64,000 nt of DNA, taken from Anaerocolumna sp047777345 (lineage in GTDB: Bacteria > Bacillota > Clostridia > Lachnospirales > Lachnospiraceae). Within the stretch, counting starts at the first letter, position 1. Each line of letters begins with the position of its first letter. Positions 34,457 to 44,646 of this stretch are shown piece by piece. The DNA lies in the NCBI GenBank assembly GCA_047777345.1, contig JBKEEJ010000005.1, positions 1 to 64,000 of the forward strand. The letters run 5' to 3'. Below the pieces are notes generated by a model. The model worked only from the letters and a program-made list of their open reading frames with translations. It had not been told where the DNA came from and did not search any database. The position numbers and the translations under genes are program-made.

Positions 34457-36201
34457 ATGATGAAAGCATTAAAAAAAATATTTGTTATATTGCTGGCAAC
34501 TGTAATGACCATATCTTTGGCAGCTTTGGCAGCAAAAAGGACAATGAAAGTCAGAAGGAAAGCGATCAAAATCTGACAGCACTGGTTCATATTACTGATA
34601 GTGAGGATAATTCAAATGCATCAGTAGATCCTTTTGGAGCCTATGAGAATGAAATTACTGTAACAATGGGAAGACAGACCCTTCAAAACCCGAAATTGCC
34701 GAAAGGGGATACATATGAGGATAATGCCTATACCCGTTTGGTGAAAAAAGAACTTAATATTAAAATCGTAGATGAATTCGAAGCCAATGGGGATGATTAT
34801 GACCAACAGGTATCATTAGCAATATCATCAGGTGATCTTCCTGATATGATGAAGGTTAATTCTTTGGATGAAGTAAAGGAATTTTATGAAAATGATTTGA
34901 TTGAAGATTTAACAGATGCATATAACACGTATGCCAGTGACTATTTAAAAGAAGTATATGATTCATATGGCGGACGTGCTTTAAGTAATGTAACTTTTGA
35001 CGGTAAAATTATGGCACTGCCGGGAACCCAGGGAGATGCTGGCCCAAGCATAGTATGGATTCGCAGCGATTGGATGAAACAGCTGGGAATTACCATTGAT
35101 GAAGACGGAGACAAATGTATTACTATTGATGAATTAGAAAAAGTGGTTAAGAAATTCATGGAAAAGAATCCCGGAAATGCGGAAAATGTAGTAGGAATGG
35201 CATTTGCTCCATGGCTTACATCTAGCGATCCGGACGGTACATATAGTATAAACTCCATTGCCTATGCTATGGGAGCATTTCCGAAGACCTGGATGCTGGT
35301 GGACGGAAAAGTTGTATACGGTTCAATTACTGAGGAAAATAAAGAGGTATTACGTAAAGTCGCTGGCTGGTTTAAAGAAGGACTGGTAGACCCTCAGTTG
35401 GGAACAAGGACATGGGATGATATTACGGCACTTTTGGTAAACGGCCAGACAGGTGTTACATTCGGTACATGGCATATTCCTGACTGGTTACTGAATAATG
35501 TTCGCGCAATGGATCCTAAAGCTACGTTTGATGCTTATGCAATTAAAGATGCCAACGGAAAAGTTAATGTAAAGCATAATGATGCAACAGCAGGTTATAT
35601 CGTTGTAAGGAAAGGCTTTGAATATCCGGAAGCAGCAATAAAAATAGCAAATCTGTTTTACGATAAACTTGTTAATACATCAAATCTGGCAGAAGAATAT
35701 CCCGAAGTCGCAAATTATCAGGCATTAGGCGTTGACGGTTCAACCCGTCCGTTTAATATAGAAATAAATTCTTATACATCGCTTCTGGATGATTATAGCG
35801 ACATTGTAAGATGCGTCAATGGTGAAATAACACTTGATGAAGTAAGAACCACAGAATCAAAGAGCATTGTTCAAAGCGTTAAAAATTATACCGCCGATCC
35901 TGATAATTGTGAGGTGGTGGATTGGTCCAAGTATCATTCCCGTCTGAAAGGTGTTAAACTTATTCAAAGTCTGACAGACAGCAATACTTTCGAATGGTTA
36001 ACACCGATATTCCCTCAGACGACATCAACTATGAAAACAAACTGGGCAAACCTTGGCAAACTGGAAGAGGAAACATTTATTAAAATAGCTACCGGAGCAC
36101 TGGATGTAGATAAAGGATTTGATCAGTTTGTCAGCGATTGGAAATCGCAGGGCGGAGAGCAGATAATATCTGAAATTGAAGAACAGATAAAGAACAGATA
36201 A
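34457..36201 (+). pseudogene. Extracellular solute-binding lipoprotein (CUT1 family), frameshifted at the lipobox
   Basis: The gene starts at ATG 34457 behind GGAAGGAGGAAAAC. The signal peptide MMKALKKIFVILLATVMTISLAA is clear (given as its span, residues 1-23). The frame then slips at about 34528-34533, where GCTTTGGCAGC should encode the lipobox LAACGSKKDN. The remaining protein runs in the next frame to 36201, about 580 residues. Features are a Thr/Ser/Asp-rich linker, a substrate-binding fold with SLAISSGDLPDMM, VWIRSDWMKQLGI and a late FEWLTPIFPQTTSTM. It resembles LipO-type binding proteins of the YesMN-linked importers. It would deliver oligosaccharides to the two permeases downstream. 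Confidence 0.85.
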
Positions 36202-36229
36202 ATAACTAATCCATATACAAAATACTCAC

Positions 36230-36280
36230 TGTAGAAAACAGTCATACTGTGTTAACAGCCAGTTATGACTGTTTTCTACA
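36230..36280 (+). promoter_or_regulatory. Long stem-loop between binding protein and permease genes
   Basis: TGTAGAAAACAGTCATACTG (36230-36249) pairs with its near-complement at 36260-36280 around a 10-base loop, giving about 20 pairs with one mismatch. No T run follows. Such structures after binding-protein genes protect the upstream mRNA so that more binding protein than permease is made. Confidence 0.7.
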
Positions 36281-36297
36281 AAAAAGGAGTTATAATT

Positions 36298-37206
36298 ATG
36301 AAAAAAGGAAAGCGCTTAAGACTGATAACAACGAAAACCATCTATCATTTGATGATGCTGCCTGGTATGTTTTTCGTCATACTTTTTAATTATGTGCCTA
36401 TGGTTGGAATCATTATGGCTTTCCAGGATTTTGTACCGTCAAAAGGACTTTTTGGATCAAAGTTTGTGGGCCTGAAGCATTTTATATACATGTTTAAACT
36501 ACCGGACATTGCAAAAGTTGTCAGAAATACAGTGGTAATTGCATTAGGGAAAATTGTTATTGGAACATTTTTGGCTATTGCTTTTGCGATATTATTAAAT
36601 GAAATACATATTAAATTTTTTAAAAAAATTGTTCAAACTGTAGTGTACCTTCCTCATTTTCTTTCATGGGTTGTATTGGCTTCAGTTGTAGTAAATATGT
36701 TTAATCTGGATGGCTCCGTTAACAAGATTTTATTTGCAATAGGGCTGAATAAAATTAACTTTCTTGGCAGTAACAAAGCATTTCAGCCTTTGATGATAGG
36801 AACGGACGTTTGGAAGGAATTCGGATATAACTCCATTGTATATCTGGCGGCTATCACTTCTATTGATCCGGGGCTGCACGAAGCGGCAGCTATTGACGGA
36901 GCATCATGGTGGAAAAGAGTATGGCATGTAACAATTCCAGGAATGATGCCGATAATTCTTTTAATGGGAGCTATGAGCCTGACTGGTATTCTAAGCGCAG
37001 GTTTTGATCAGATATATAATTTATATTCGCCGTTAGTTTATGAGACGGGCGATGTTCTGGACACCTATATTTACAGGATCGGTCTGGTTGGAAGGCAGTA
37101 TAGTTTCGGTTCTGCGGTTGGACTGGTACGTTCATTGGTTGGAATGATACTTCTGCTGACAGCTAATTGGCTGACAAAGAAACTGACCGACAGAAAAATA
37201 TTCTAG
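36298..37206 (+). CDS. ABC sugar permease, LplB-like
   Basis: This 302-residue permease starts at ATG 36298 behind AAAGGAGTTATAATT. Six membrane helices are visible, the first at about residues 14-36. The cytoplasmic EAA loop reads HEAAAIDGASWWKRVWHVTIPG at about residues 196-217, which contacts the ATPase. It belongs to the LplB/YtcP-type pair of CUT1 importers. No ATPase gene is present in the locus, which is normal because such systems share MsmX-type ATPases encoded elsewhere. It is followed by the second permease after 11 bases. Confidence 0.92.
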   Translation: MKKGKRLRLITTKTIYHLMMLPGMFFVILFNYVPMVGIIMAFQDFVPSKGLFGSKFVGLKHFIYMFKLPDIAKVVRNTVVIALGKIVIGTFLAIAFAILLNEIHIKFFKKIVQTVVYLPHFLSWVVLASVVVNMFNLDGSVNKILFAIGLNKINFLGSNKAFQPLMIGTDVWKEFGYNSIVYLAAITSIDPGLHEAAAIDGASWWKRVWHVTIPGMMPIILLMGAMSLTGILSAGFDQIYNLYSPLVYETGDVLDTYIYRIGLVGRQYSFGSAVGLVRSLVGMILLLTANWLTKKLTDRKIF

Positions 37207-37217
37207 GAGGGTGGCTC

Positions 37218-38111
37218 ATGGTAGAAGATAAAAGCTTAAAATCACGCATAAGAATTGCTATTATTTATTTTATAGTAGGAGTGCTGGGCCTGATTTGTTT
37301 GCTTCCCTTATGGAATGTAGTTGCAATTTCATTCAGCGGAAGTGCGGCTGTCACTGCCAATCTTGTCGGCCTTTGGCCGGTTGATTTTACCATAGCCGCT
37401 TATAATAAGATTATAGATGACAGCCAATTCTGGCGTTCATTTCTTATTTCTGTTGTTCGCGTAATAATAACACTTGCATTAAATTTAGTTTTGGTTGTAT
37501 TAATGGCATATCCCCTGACAAAATCAAATAAGGAGTTCAGAGGCAGAAATATTTACATGAACTTACTGATTTTTGCAATGCTTTTTAGTGGAGGTATGAT
37601 TCCTTCCTACATTTTAATGAAGGAATTAGGACTTTTAAATACCATATGGGCTTTAATTTTACCGGGCGCAGTACCGATATTTGATGTAATTTTATTGATG
37701 AATTTTTTACTTGAGATTCCAAAGTCCCTGGAGGAAGCTGCAATTATTGACGGTGCAGGGCCTTTGAGAATATTAACAAGAATCTTTCTTCCGATTTCAA
37801 AGCCTTGCCTGGCAACAATATCCTTATTCAGTATTGTAGGTAGCTGGAATGATTTTTACAGTGGCTTAATATATATCCAGAAACCCAGAAATTATCCAAT
37901 TATGACATATATTCAATCATTAAGTATAGATATACAGGAAATGCTTCAGTCAGGAATAAACAGCAGCTCACTGGCAAATATTATGGAATTATCCAACAGA
38001 AACTTAAATGCAGCTAAAATAGTAGTAGCTGTTATACCTTTGCTATTAATTTATCCTCTTTTGCAAAAATACTTAATTTCAGGTATTGTTATGGGTTCTG
38101 TCAAGGAGTAG
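37218..38111 (+). CDS. ABC sugar permease, YtcP-like
   Basis: This 297-residue permease starts at ATG 37218 behind CTAGGAGGGTGGCTC. It has six membrane helices and an EAA loop LEEAAIIDGAGPLRILTRIFLP at about residues 172-193. This is the second half of the heterodimeric channel with the preceding permease. The end (GIVMGSVKE) is typical of the group. The GH66 gene starts four bases after its stop, so import and breakdown are co-transcribed. Confidence 0.92.
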   Translation: MVEDKSLKSRIRIAIIYFIVGVLGLICLLPLWNVVAISFSGSAAVTANLVGLWPVDFTIAAYNKIIDDSQFWRSFLISVVRVIITLALNLVLVVLMAYPLTKSNKEFRGRNIYMNLLIFAMLFSGGMIPSYILMKELGLLNTIWALILPGAVPIFDVILLMNFLLEIPKSLEEAAIIDGAGPLRILTRIFLPISKPCLATISLFSIVGSWNDFYSGLIYIQKPRNYPIMTYIQSLSIDIQEMLQSGINSSSLANIMELSNRNLNAAKIVVAVIPLLLIYPLLQKYLISGIVMGSVKE

Positions 38112-38115
38112 TCAT

Positions 38116-40011
38116 ATGAAGAAAAAAATATGGATTATATTGGCTGTTGTTTTTATAGCCGGTTTAGGAGTGTATAAAATGATTGAAAATAACAAATCAA
38201 ATTATGATGGACTTACAGTTGAGATAACAGGAACGGATAAGTCGATGTATTCGCCGAAAGATATCGTAAAAATCAATTTTAAAATTGGCAATACAACAGA
38301 AAAGGAAAAAAAGAATATTCCGGTCATTATAAGAGTAATGCATTTAGGTGAAGCAGTGGCAGAGTTTCCGGTATCAACAATCAGTCTTGCTTCCGGCGAG
38401 TCAAAGGAAGCGGAATATCAATGGGTTGCTCCGGATAATGATTTTACCGGATATCTTCTGGAGATTGGCGTTGCCGATAAAAATGGAACATTTGCTGTAT
38501 CAGATACTATTGGCGTTGATGTATCATCCACATGGGTAAAGTTTCCGCGTTATGGTTATTTGTGCGTTTATGACAAAGATACCGATACCAAAACAAAGAT
38601 TGAACAAATGACCCGATATCACATAAACGGTATTGAATATTATGACTGGCATTATCTGCATCACCAACCTTTAGCTGACGGAGTTACTGAAGAAAATCCG
38701 GGTTCATGGAAAGACTGGTCTGGACGTGAAATTTCGGGACAAACTATTGTTAATTACATAAATGAAGCCAAAGAGCGCAATATGGCAAGTATGGCATATG
38801 ACATGATTTATGCCGGGACGGATACTTTTTTCAAAGATAAGGACGGAAATCCGACGAAAGCGAATGAATGGAAGATTTATTTTGCTGAAGATAACGAACG
38901 GGGAGAGGGAAATTTTACATTCCATATGGGAACTTCTCCATCCGGAAACGACAACTTATATTTCTTAAATCCGCTAAATAAGGAATGGCAGGAACATATA
39001 TTTTCTGAAATGCTAAAAGTATTTAAAGTTTTTGATTTTGACGGATGGCATGGAGATACCGTCGGGGACTGGGGAAAGATGGTAACGGCGGACAAAGAAC
39101 CTTTAGGCTATAAACCGGATGGTACACCGATATACTTGGTCAAAGATACTTATACTCAGTTTCTGAATGCGGCAAAAGAGGCTCTCGGTGACAAATATTT
39201 ATCTTTTAATCCTGTCGGCGCTCAGGGTATAGAAAACGTTAATATAAGCAATGTTGATGTGTTATATGCCGAATTTTGGCCATGGGACAGTGACCGGGAA
39301 GGCAGAACATATGACACCTATGAATCAATAGTAAGAGAAATTGAAAGATCTAATAAAGAAAGCGAAGAACGTTCTATTGACGGCAAGGGAAAATCGCTTG
39401 TAGTAAAAGCATATATCAATTATTACAAAACAAATGGATATATGAATGAACCGGGAGTGTTACTGATGGATGCGGCCGTATACGCTGCCGGAGGCAGCAG
39501 GCTGGAGCTTGGTAACGGAAATCATATGCTGCATAAGGAGTATTATCCTGATGATAATATCTTAATGGATGAAGAATTGCAGAATAAAATGAAAGATATG
39601 GCCGATTTTATTGTGGCATATGAAAATATATTGAGGGACGGACAGCGGACAACTGATAATATGGTAGATATAGAAGGATTTGCCCATAGTTCTGACGGAA
39701 TATCCAATACCATCTGGACCTATACCAGAGCAGATGCTCAATATGAAATACTCCATTTAGTTAATTTATTAGGTACCGATAACCAATGGAGGGATGAACG
39801 GGGCAAAAAAGAGGCTCCTACCGAGGTCAGCGACATTAAAGTAAAATATTATACAGATAAAAAAATCAGTAATGTTTTTATCGCATCTCCTGATATCAAT
39901 GACTGCAAAAGCGAAAGACTGGATTTTGAAGAGGGAGAGGACGGCAACGGAACGTATATACAGTTTACTGTATCTGGTTTAAAATACTGGGATATGATAT
40001 ATATGAAATGA
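38116..40011 (+). CDS. GH66 dextranase or cycloisomaltooligosaccharide glucanotransferase
   Basis: This 631-residue enzyme starts at ATG 38116 behind AAGGAGTAGTCAT. Residues 1-22 are a membrane anchor or uncleaved signal (KKKIWIILAVVFIAGLGVY). An N-terminal beta domain covers about residues 30-150. The catalytic barrel has FDGWHGDTVGD, with likely nucleophile Asp314, and LYAEFWPWD, with likely acid/base Glu386. This spacing of about 70 residues fits GH66. A C-terminal beta domain follows. GH66 enzymes cut alpha-1,6-glucan (dextran) internally or make cyclic isomaltooligosaccharides. The extra CBM35 insert of cyclising enzymes is not evident, so a dextranase role is favoured. It is probably surface-bound. 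Confidence 0.85.
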   Translation: MKKKIWIILAVVFIAGLGVYKMIENNKSNYDGLTVEITGTDKSMYSPKDIVKINFKIGNTTEKEKKNIPVIIRVMHLGEAVAEFPVSTISLASGESKEAEYQWVAPDNDFTGYLLEIGVADKNGTFAVSDTIGVDVSSTWVKFPRYGYLCVYDKDTDTKTKIEQMTRYHINGIEYYDWHYLHHQPLADGVTEENPGSWKDWSGREISGQTIVNYINEAKERNMASMAYDMIYAGTDTFFKDKDGNPTKANEWKIYFAEDNERGEGNFTFHMGTSPSGNDNLYFLNPLNKEWQEHIFSEMLKVFKVFDFDGWHGDTVGDWGKMVTADKEPLGYKPDGTPIYLVKDTYTQFLNAAKEALGDKYLSFNPVGAQGIENVNISNVDVLYAEFWPWDSDREGRTYDTYESIVREIERSNKESEERSIDGKGKSLVVKAYINYYKTNGYMNEPGVLLMDAAVYAAGGSRLELGNGNHMLHKEYYPDDNILMDEELQNKMKDMADFIVAYENILRDGQRTTDNMVDIEGFAHSSDGISNTIWTYTRADAQYEILHLVNLLGTDNQWRDERGKKEAPTEVSDIKVKYYTDKKISNVFIASPDINDCKSERLDFEEGEDGNGTYIQFTVSGLKYWDMIYMK

Positions 40012-40021
40012 GGAGGTTAAA

Positions 40022-41704
40022 GTGAAACAAACAAGCGATACATACAAGTGGTGGAAAAACGCAGTGATATATCAAATCTATCCGAAAAGCTTTCAGGACA
40101 GTAATGGCGATGGTATCGGTGATATTCCGGGAATAATAACAAGGCTGGATTATTTGAAGAAGCTTGGTATAGATGCAATCTGGCTTTCACCGGTATATCG
40201 TTCTCCGCAATATGATAATGGCTATGATATTTCCGATTATAAAGATATCGACCCCATGTTTGGCACAATGAATGACATGGAAAATCTTATTAAAGAAGCA
40301 AAAAAAAGAAATATACGCATAATTATGGATTTGGTTCTTAATCATACTTCGGACGAACATTATTGGTTTCAGGAAGCTAAAAAAAGCAGGTCAAATCCCT
40401 ATCATGATTATTATGTGTGGAGAAACGGCGTTGAAGGAACCCCTCCCAACGATATGAAATCTACTTTTGGAGGTTCTGCATGGACATGGGTACCTGAAGT
40501 ACAGCAATATTATTTTCATCAATTTTCTGAAAAGCAACCCGATTTAAACTGGGATAACCCTAAAGTACGCCGGGAAATTTACGATATGATACTCTGGTGG
40601 ATGAATAAGGGGGTCGAGGGCTTTCGGCTGGATGTAATCGATCAGATAGCGAAAGAACCGGATCATAAAATAACGGTTAATGGACCGAAATTACATGAAT
40701 ATATAAGGGAATTATCGAAAGAGACATTTCAAAAAGGAAAAGACATCATAACAGTAGGTGAAGCCTGGGGAGCCGATCCGGAACGTGCGAAGATGTACAG
40801 TAATCCTGATAACAGCGAATTTTCCATGGTATTTCAGTTTGAGCATATTTGCCTGGATCAGCAGGAAGGAAAATCAAAATGGGATTTGGCACCGTTAGAT
40901 TTGGTCAAATTAAAAAATGTTTTGGCAAAATGGCAGAAAGAATTGTACCAGACCGGCTGGAACAGCCTTTTCTGGAATAATCACGATCTGCCGAGAATTG
41001 TTTCAAGATGGGGAAATGACGGCAAGTATCGTGTAGAATCAGCAAAAATGCTTGCAACAATACTTTATGGTCTGCAGGGAACTCCCTATATTTATCAGGG
41101 AGAAGAACTTGGAATGACAAATGTGCGTTATAATATCGAAGATTACCGTGATATAGAAACACTGAACTTATATAAAGAACGGACAGAAAATGGATATTCA
41201 GTTCAGGAAGTAATGAATTCCATTTATGCAAAAGGGCGTGACAATGCCAGAACACCGATGCAATGGGATGACAGCGAGAACGCCGGATTTACAATAGGAA
41301 TTCCGTGGATTAAAGTAAATCCGAATTATAAATATATTAATGCCCGGAATGAGATGAAAGATGAAAAATCTGTATTTAATTACTACAGAAAGTTAATTCA
41401 GTTAAGAAAATCAAACGATATATTTATAAAAGGCAGATTTGAGCTTTTATTTGAAAAACATCCCGAATTGTTCATATATACAAGAACGTGGAATGAACAT
41501 ACCCTATTAGTTGTTGCAAATTTTTACGGCAGAAGAGTACAATTTTACCTGCCACCAGAGTATGCTGATACCGGAAATTGCCTTATTAGTAACTATGAGG
41601 AGCATGAAACGGGATATTTACAACCGTATGAGGCGGCCATGTATTTAATTAATGATAATTACAAAATAATCCGTTCAAAGTTGTTAAATCATAATAACTT
41701 TTAA
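40022..41704 (+). CDS. GH13 oligo-1,6-glucosidase/alpha-glucosidase
   Basis: This 560-residue enzyme starts at GTG 40022 behind GAGGAGGTTAAA. It has no signal peptide, so it acts in the cytoplasm. The N-terminus has the typical WWKNAVIYQIYPKSFQDSNG. Catalytic residues are Asp204 (GFRLDVID), Glu247 (VGEAWG) and Asp322 (NHDLPR). It resembles oligo-1,6-glucosidases and dextran glucosidases of subfamily 31. It would release glucose from imported isomaltooligosaccharides. The gene starts 10 bases after the GH66 stop. Substrate choice between 1,6 and 1,4 linkages is inference. Confidence 0.92.
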   Translation: MKQTSDTYKWWKNAVIYQIYPKSFQDSNGDGIGDIPGIITRLDYLKKLGIDAIWLSPVYRSPQYDNGYDISDYKDIDPMFGTMNDMENLIKEAKKRNIRIIMDLVLNHTSDEHYWFQEAKKSRSNPYHDYYVWRNGVEGTPPNDMKSTFGGSAWTWVPEVQQYYFHQFSEKQPDLNWDNPKVRREIYDMILWWMNKGVEGFRLDVIDQIAKEPDHKITVNGPKLHEYIRELSKETFQKGKDIITVGEAWGADPERAKMYSNPDNSEFSMVFQFEHICLDQQEGKSKWDLAPLDLVKLKNVLAKWQKELYQTGWNSLFWNNHDLPRIVSRWGNDGKYRVESAKMLATILYGLQGTPYIYQGEELGMTNVRYNIEDYRDIETLNLYKERTENGYSVQEVMNSIYAKGRDNARTPMQWDDSENAGFTIGIPWIKVNPNYKYINARNEMKDEKSVFNYYRKLIQLRKSNDIFIKGRFELLFEKHPELFIYTRTWNEHTLLVVANFYGRRVQFYLPPEYADTGNCLISNYEEHETGYLQPYEAAMYLINDNYKIIRSKLLNHNNF

Positions 41705-41774
41705 AATGTATATTGTAATGACGGCGCATAAAAAATTTTAAAAATACATTACATGGTAGTTAGGAGGAAATTTA

Positions 41775-43313
41775 ATGAGCAAACATCCCGACTGGTTAGA
41801 TAACGCTGTATTTTATGAGATTTATCCGCAGTCTTTCTTTGACAGTAACGGTGACGGTATTGGTGATATTCCGGGTATAATCAATAAACTGGATTACATT
41901 GCAGATTTAGGCTGCAATGCCATATGGATGAATCCCTGTTTTGTATCGCCTTTTCTTGATGCCGGTTATGACGTGGCTGATTATTACAAAGTGGCGCCAC
42001 GCTATGGGACAAATGACGATTTAATCAGACTGTTTGAAGAGGTACATAAACGCAGGATGCATATTATTCTTGATCTGGTACCGGGACACACGTCATGGGA
42101 ACATCCATGGTTCAAGGCTTCGATGAAGGCTGCAAGAAATGAATATACCGATCGGTATATATGGACCGATGACCTTTGGGATAGCCTGACCGGTTATGGT
42201 TTCCTTCGCGGCATATCTGAAAGAGAAGGTTCTGTTATAGTGAATTTCTTTTCCCATCAGCCTGCACTGAATTATGGCTTTTATAAACCCGAAAAGCCGT
42301 GGCAGCAGCCCATGGATGCAGAAGGGCCACAAAAGACCCTGCAGGCTATGATGGATGTAATGCGTTTTTGGCTTTCCCGTGGCTGCGACGGATTTAGAGT
42401 GGACATGGCGGGCTCTCTGGTCAAGAACGATCAGGAAGGAAAGGGCAATATTGCCTTGTGGCAGAAGGTTAGAGCTTTTCTTGATGAAGAGTTTCCGGAA
42501 GCCGCAATAATTTCGGAATGGGGAGAACCGGACAAATCGCTTCGGGGAGGATTTCATATGGATTTTCTGCTTCATTTCGGCCCTTCCCATTATAACGATT
42601 TATTCCGCTGCGATGAGCCTTATTTTTCCGCCCGGGGAAAAGGTAATGCGGCTGCCTTTGTTGAAAAATACATGGAATACTATAACAAATCAAAGGATAG
42701 AGGACTTATTTGCATTCCTTCGGGAAATCATGACATGGACCGTCTGGCAAGATCATTACACGGTGATGAGCTTAAAATAGCCTTCGCTTTCCTTCTTACC
42801 ATGCCTGGCGCACCTTACATATATTATGGTGACGAGATCGGCATGCGTTATGTGGAAGGGCTGAATTCTGTTGAAGGCGGTTATAAGCGAACCGGTTCCC
42901 GTTCTCCCATGCAGTGGGATGACAGCAAAAACGCCGGTTTTTCCACTGCTCCGGAAGAAAAACTTTATATACCGCTTGACAATGCAGCGGACCGTCCCAC
43001 TGCCGCTGCCCAGATGGCGGATCCGAATTCCCTCAGAAGCGAGGTAAAAAGGCTTATTAACATGCGAATGCAACATCCTGCCCTGCAAAATTACAGTGAA
43101 ATTAAGTTTGTTCATACAGGTTATCCTTTGATGTATACCCGTTCTTCCGGTGACGAGACCTTGCTGGTTATTCTTAATCCTTCGGCTGAGGAACATAAGG
43201 TGGATTGTTCTAAGGCACTGGGCACCTGTATTTATCAATTAAACGGTTCCGCAAGGTATGAAGATAACGGCATTGTTGTCCCGGCTCAGTCCGCCAGTGT
43301 ATTTGTGATTTGA
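41775..43313 (+). CDS. GH13 alpha-glucosidase/amylase-family enzyme
   Basis: This 512-residue enzyme starts at ATG 41775 behind TAGGAGGAAATTTA. It has no signal peptide. The N-terminus is VFYEIYPQSFFDSNGDGIGDIPG. Catalytic residues are Asp210 (GFRVDMAGS), Glu248 (ISEWGEP) and Asp320 (GNHDMDR). It differs from the previous GH13 in the loops and in the WGEP and NHDMDR motifs, so it probably has a different chain-length or linkage preference. It is preceded by a 70-base gap with AT-rich DNA and ends the sugar operon before a terminator. A cytoplasmic role in finishing oligosaccharide breakdown is likely. Confidence 0.88.
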   Translation: MSKHPDWLDNAVFYEIYPQSFFDSNGDGIGDIPGIINKLDYIADLGCNAIWMNPCFVSPFLDAGYDVADYYKVAPRYGTNDDLIRLFEEVHKRRMHIILDLVPGHTSWEHPWFKASMKAARNEYTDRYIWTDDLWDSLTGYGFLRGISEREGSVIVNFFSHQPALNYGFYKPEKPWQQPMDAEGPQKTLQAMMDVMRFWLSRGCDGFRVDMAGSLVKNDQEGKGNIALWQKVRAFLDEEFPEAAIISEWGEPDKSLRGGFHMDFLLHFGPSHYNDLFRCDEPYFSARGKGNAAAFVEKYMEYYNKSKDRGLICIPSGNHDMDRLARSLHGDELKIAFAFLLTMPGAPYIYYGDEIGMRYVEGLNSVEGGYKRTGSRSPMQWDDSKNAGFSTAPEEKLYIPLDNAADRPTAAAQMADPNSLRSEVKRLINMRMQHPALQNYSEIKFVHTGYPLMYTRSSGDETLLVILNPSAEEHKVDCSKALGTCIYQLNGSARYEDNGIVVPAQSASVFVI

Positions 43314-43356
43314 GACGGGATGATTATAAACATATATAATTGAGTTTTCATTTTAT

Positions 43357-43392
43357 GAGGGTTATGCTGCAGCATAATCCTTTTTATTTTAT
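43357..43392 (+). terminator. Terminator after the sugar operon
   Basis: GGTTATGCTG and CAGCATAATCC (43360-43380) form a nearly perfect stem with almost no loop around the central TGCA, followed by TTTTTATTTTA. Confidence 0.7.
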
Positions 43393-43610
43393 GTACAGTG
43401 TTTTTTGTATGTTCTCAATTTTATACTAAAATGTGTAAATTATTTGCATTTTGTTGATTTGGAGTTAAAATATAATATGAATTAGATTAACGTTATTAAC
43501 AGTTACCGGGGTAATTTCTTATATCCCCGGCTGTTGCGGATAATAGTATTTCAGTGAGTAAAGTATATTGGTAATATATACCTTAACTTTAATTATGAGG
43601 AGGCGGAACG
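43393..43610 (+). other. Leader of the MBL-fold gene with a CCGGGG hairpin
   Basis: CCGGGG (43506-43511) pairs with CCCCGG (43525-43530), and flanking CAG and CTG extend the stem. No T run follows. A possible promoter is TTGCAT (about 43443) with TATAAT (about 43471). Nothing else is recognised. Confidence 0.35.
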
Positions 43611-44234
43611 ATGAAATTAACATGGCATGGGCATGCATGTTTTCAATTGGACAATAACGGATATACGGTTGTGTTTGACCCATACAGGAGGGGTACGGTT
43701 CCGGGGTTTCGACTGCCTCGGATAGAGGCTGACTTGGTTTTGTGCAGCCATGATCATGCGGACCATAACGGTGCGTCAGAAGTAATTATGAAGAAAGGAG
43801 GAGTTTCTCCGTATAAGATTACCAAAATTGCAACCTATCATGACGACCGGCATGGAAAACTGAGAGGACATAATATAATACACATTCTGGATGACGGAAC
43901 TTTTCGTATTGCGCATATGGGTGATTTGGGATGTCCGTTAACTGAAGAGCAGGCGGAACTGCTGAGCAATCTGGATGTCTGCATGATTCCCGTCGGAGGA
44001 TATTTTACGATAGACGCTAAACAGGCAAAAGAGATTGTCAGACAGATTAAGCCAAGAGTTGTTATTCCTATGCATTATCGCGGAGAATCCTTCGGGCTTG
44101 CTCCTTTGGATACGGTGGATGCTTATGCGGCTCTTTGTGACGATACCGTAATATACGATAGTAATGAATTAAATATTACAAAAGAGATGAAATCACAAAC
44201 GGCAATATTGACACTGAAAAATAAGTCATATTGA
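43611..44234 (+). CDS. MBL-fold metal-dependent hydrolase
   Basis: This 207-residue protein starts at ATG 43611 behind GAGGAGGCGGAACG. The beta-lactamase fold is clear: LTWHGHACFQL at the N-terminus, VLCSHDHADHNGAS (the HxHxDH zinc motif), HMGDLG for the bridging Asp, and VVIPMHYRGESFG for the last His. It matches UlaG/UPF0173-like hydrolases with no known substrate. It stands alone between two terminators. A phosphodiesterase or lactonase activity is possible, but the sequence does not decide. Confidence 0.88.
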   Translation: MKLTWHGHACFQLDNNGYTVVFDPYRRGTVPGFRLPRIEADLVLCSHDHADHNGASEVIMKKGGVSPYKITKIATYHDDRHGKLRGHNIIHILDDGTFRIAHMGDLGCPLTEEQAELLSNLDVCMIPVGGYFTIDAKQAKEIVRQIKPRVVIPMHYRGESFGLAPLDTVDAYAALCDDTVIYDSNELNITKEMKSQTAILTLKNKSY

Positions 44235-44646
44235 AAATTTAAAACGCAAAACTGACGGAATAAGGTTGAAATTGCTGAAAATATAGAATTCATAAGCGTG
44301 TTTAACTGAGTGCAAAATTCTTGAATTGGAAGGACTGTATTTGCTGAACTGCACCCCAAATGCAGACAGACTGGAATTTTGGGGTTGCAGTTCATTTTTA
44401 TTTTAACCGGATTTATTCGTGCTCTGTTTCATAGTTGATTTCGGACAGCAGGCCGTTAACTCTCAAGTTGGCAAGACTGGTTAACTATTCGTGCGGTATA
44501 TAATACATTTCGTGCGGTAGATGGTTAGTTAAAAGTCATATATGATACTGTTTTATTACGGGATTATGAACTGATAACGGATATGATTTATAGAACAGTT
44601 AATCGCGGCCGTAATCAAATTCTATAATAAACGGAGGGACAAAATA
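44235..44646 (+). other. Intergenic region with terminator before the surface protein
   Basis: AACTGCACCCCAAA (44347-44360) and TTTTGGGGTTGCAGTT (44377-44392) form an imperfect stem followed by CATTTTTATTTTAA, a likely terminator of the MBL gene. TTCGTGCGGTA occurs twice at about 44488-44520. No gene is seen. Confidence 0.5.
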
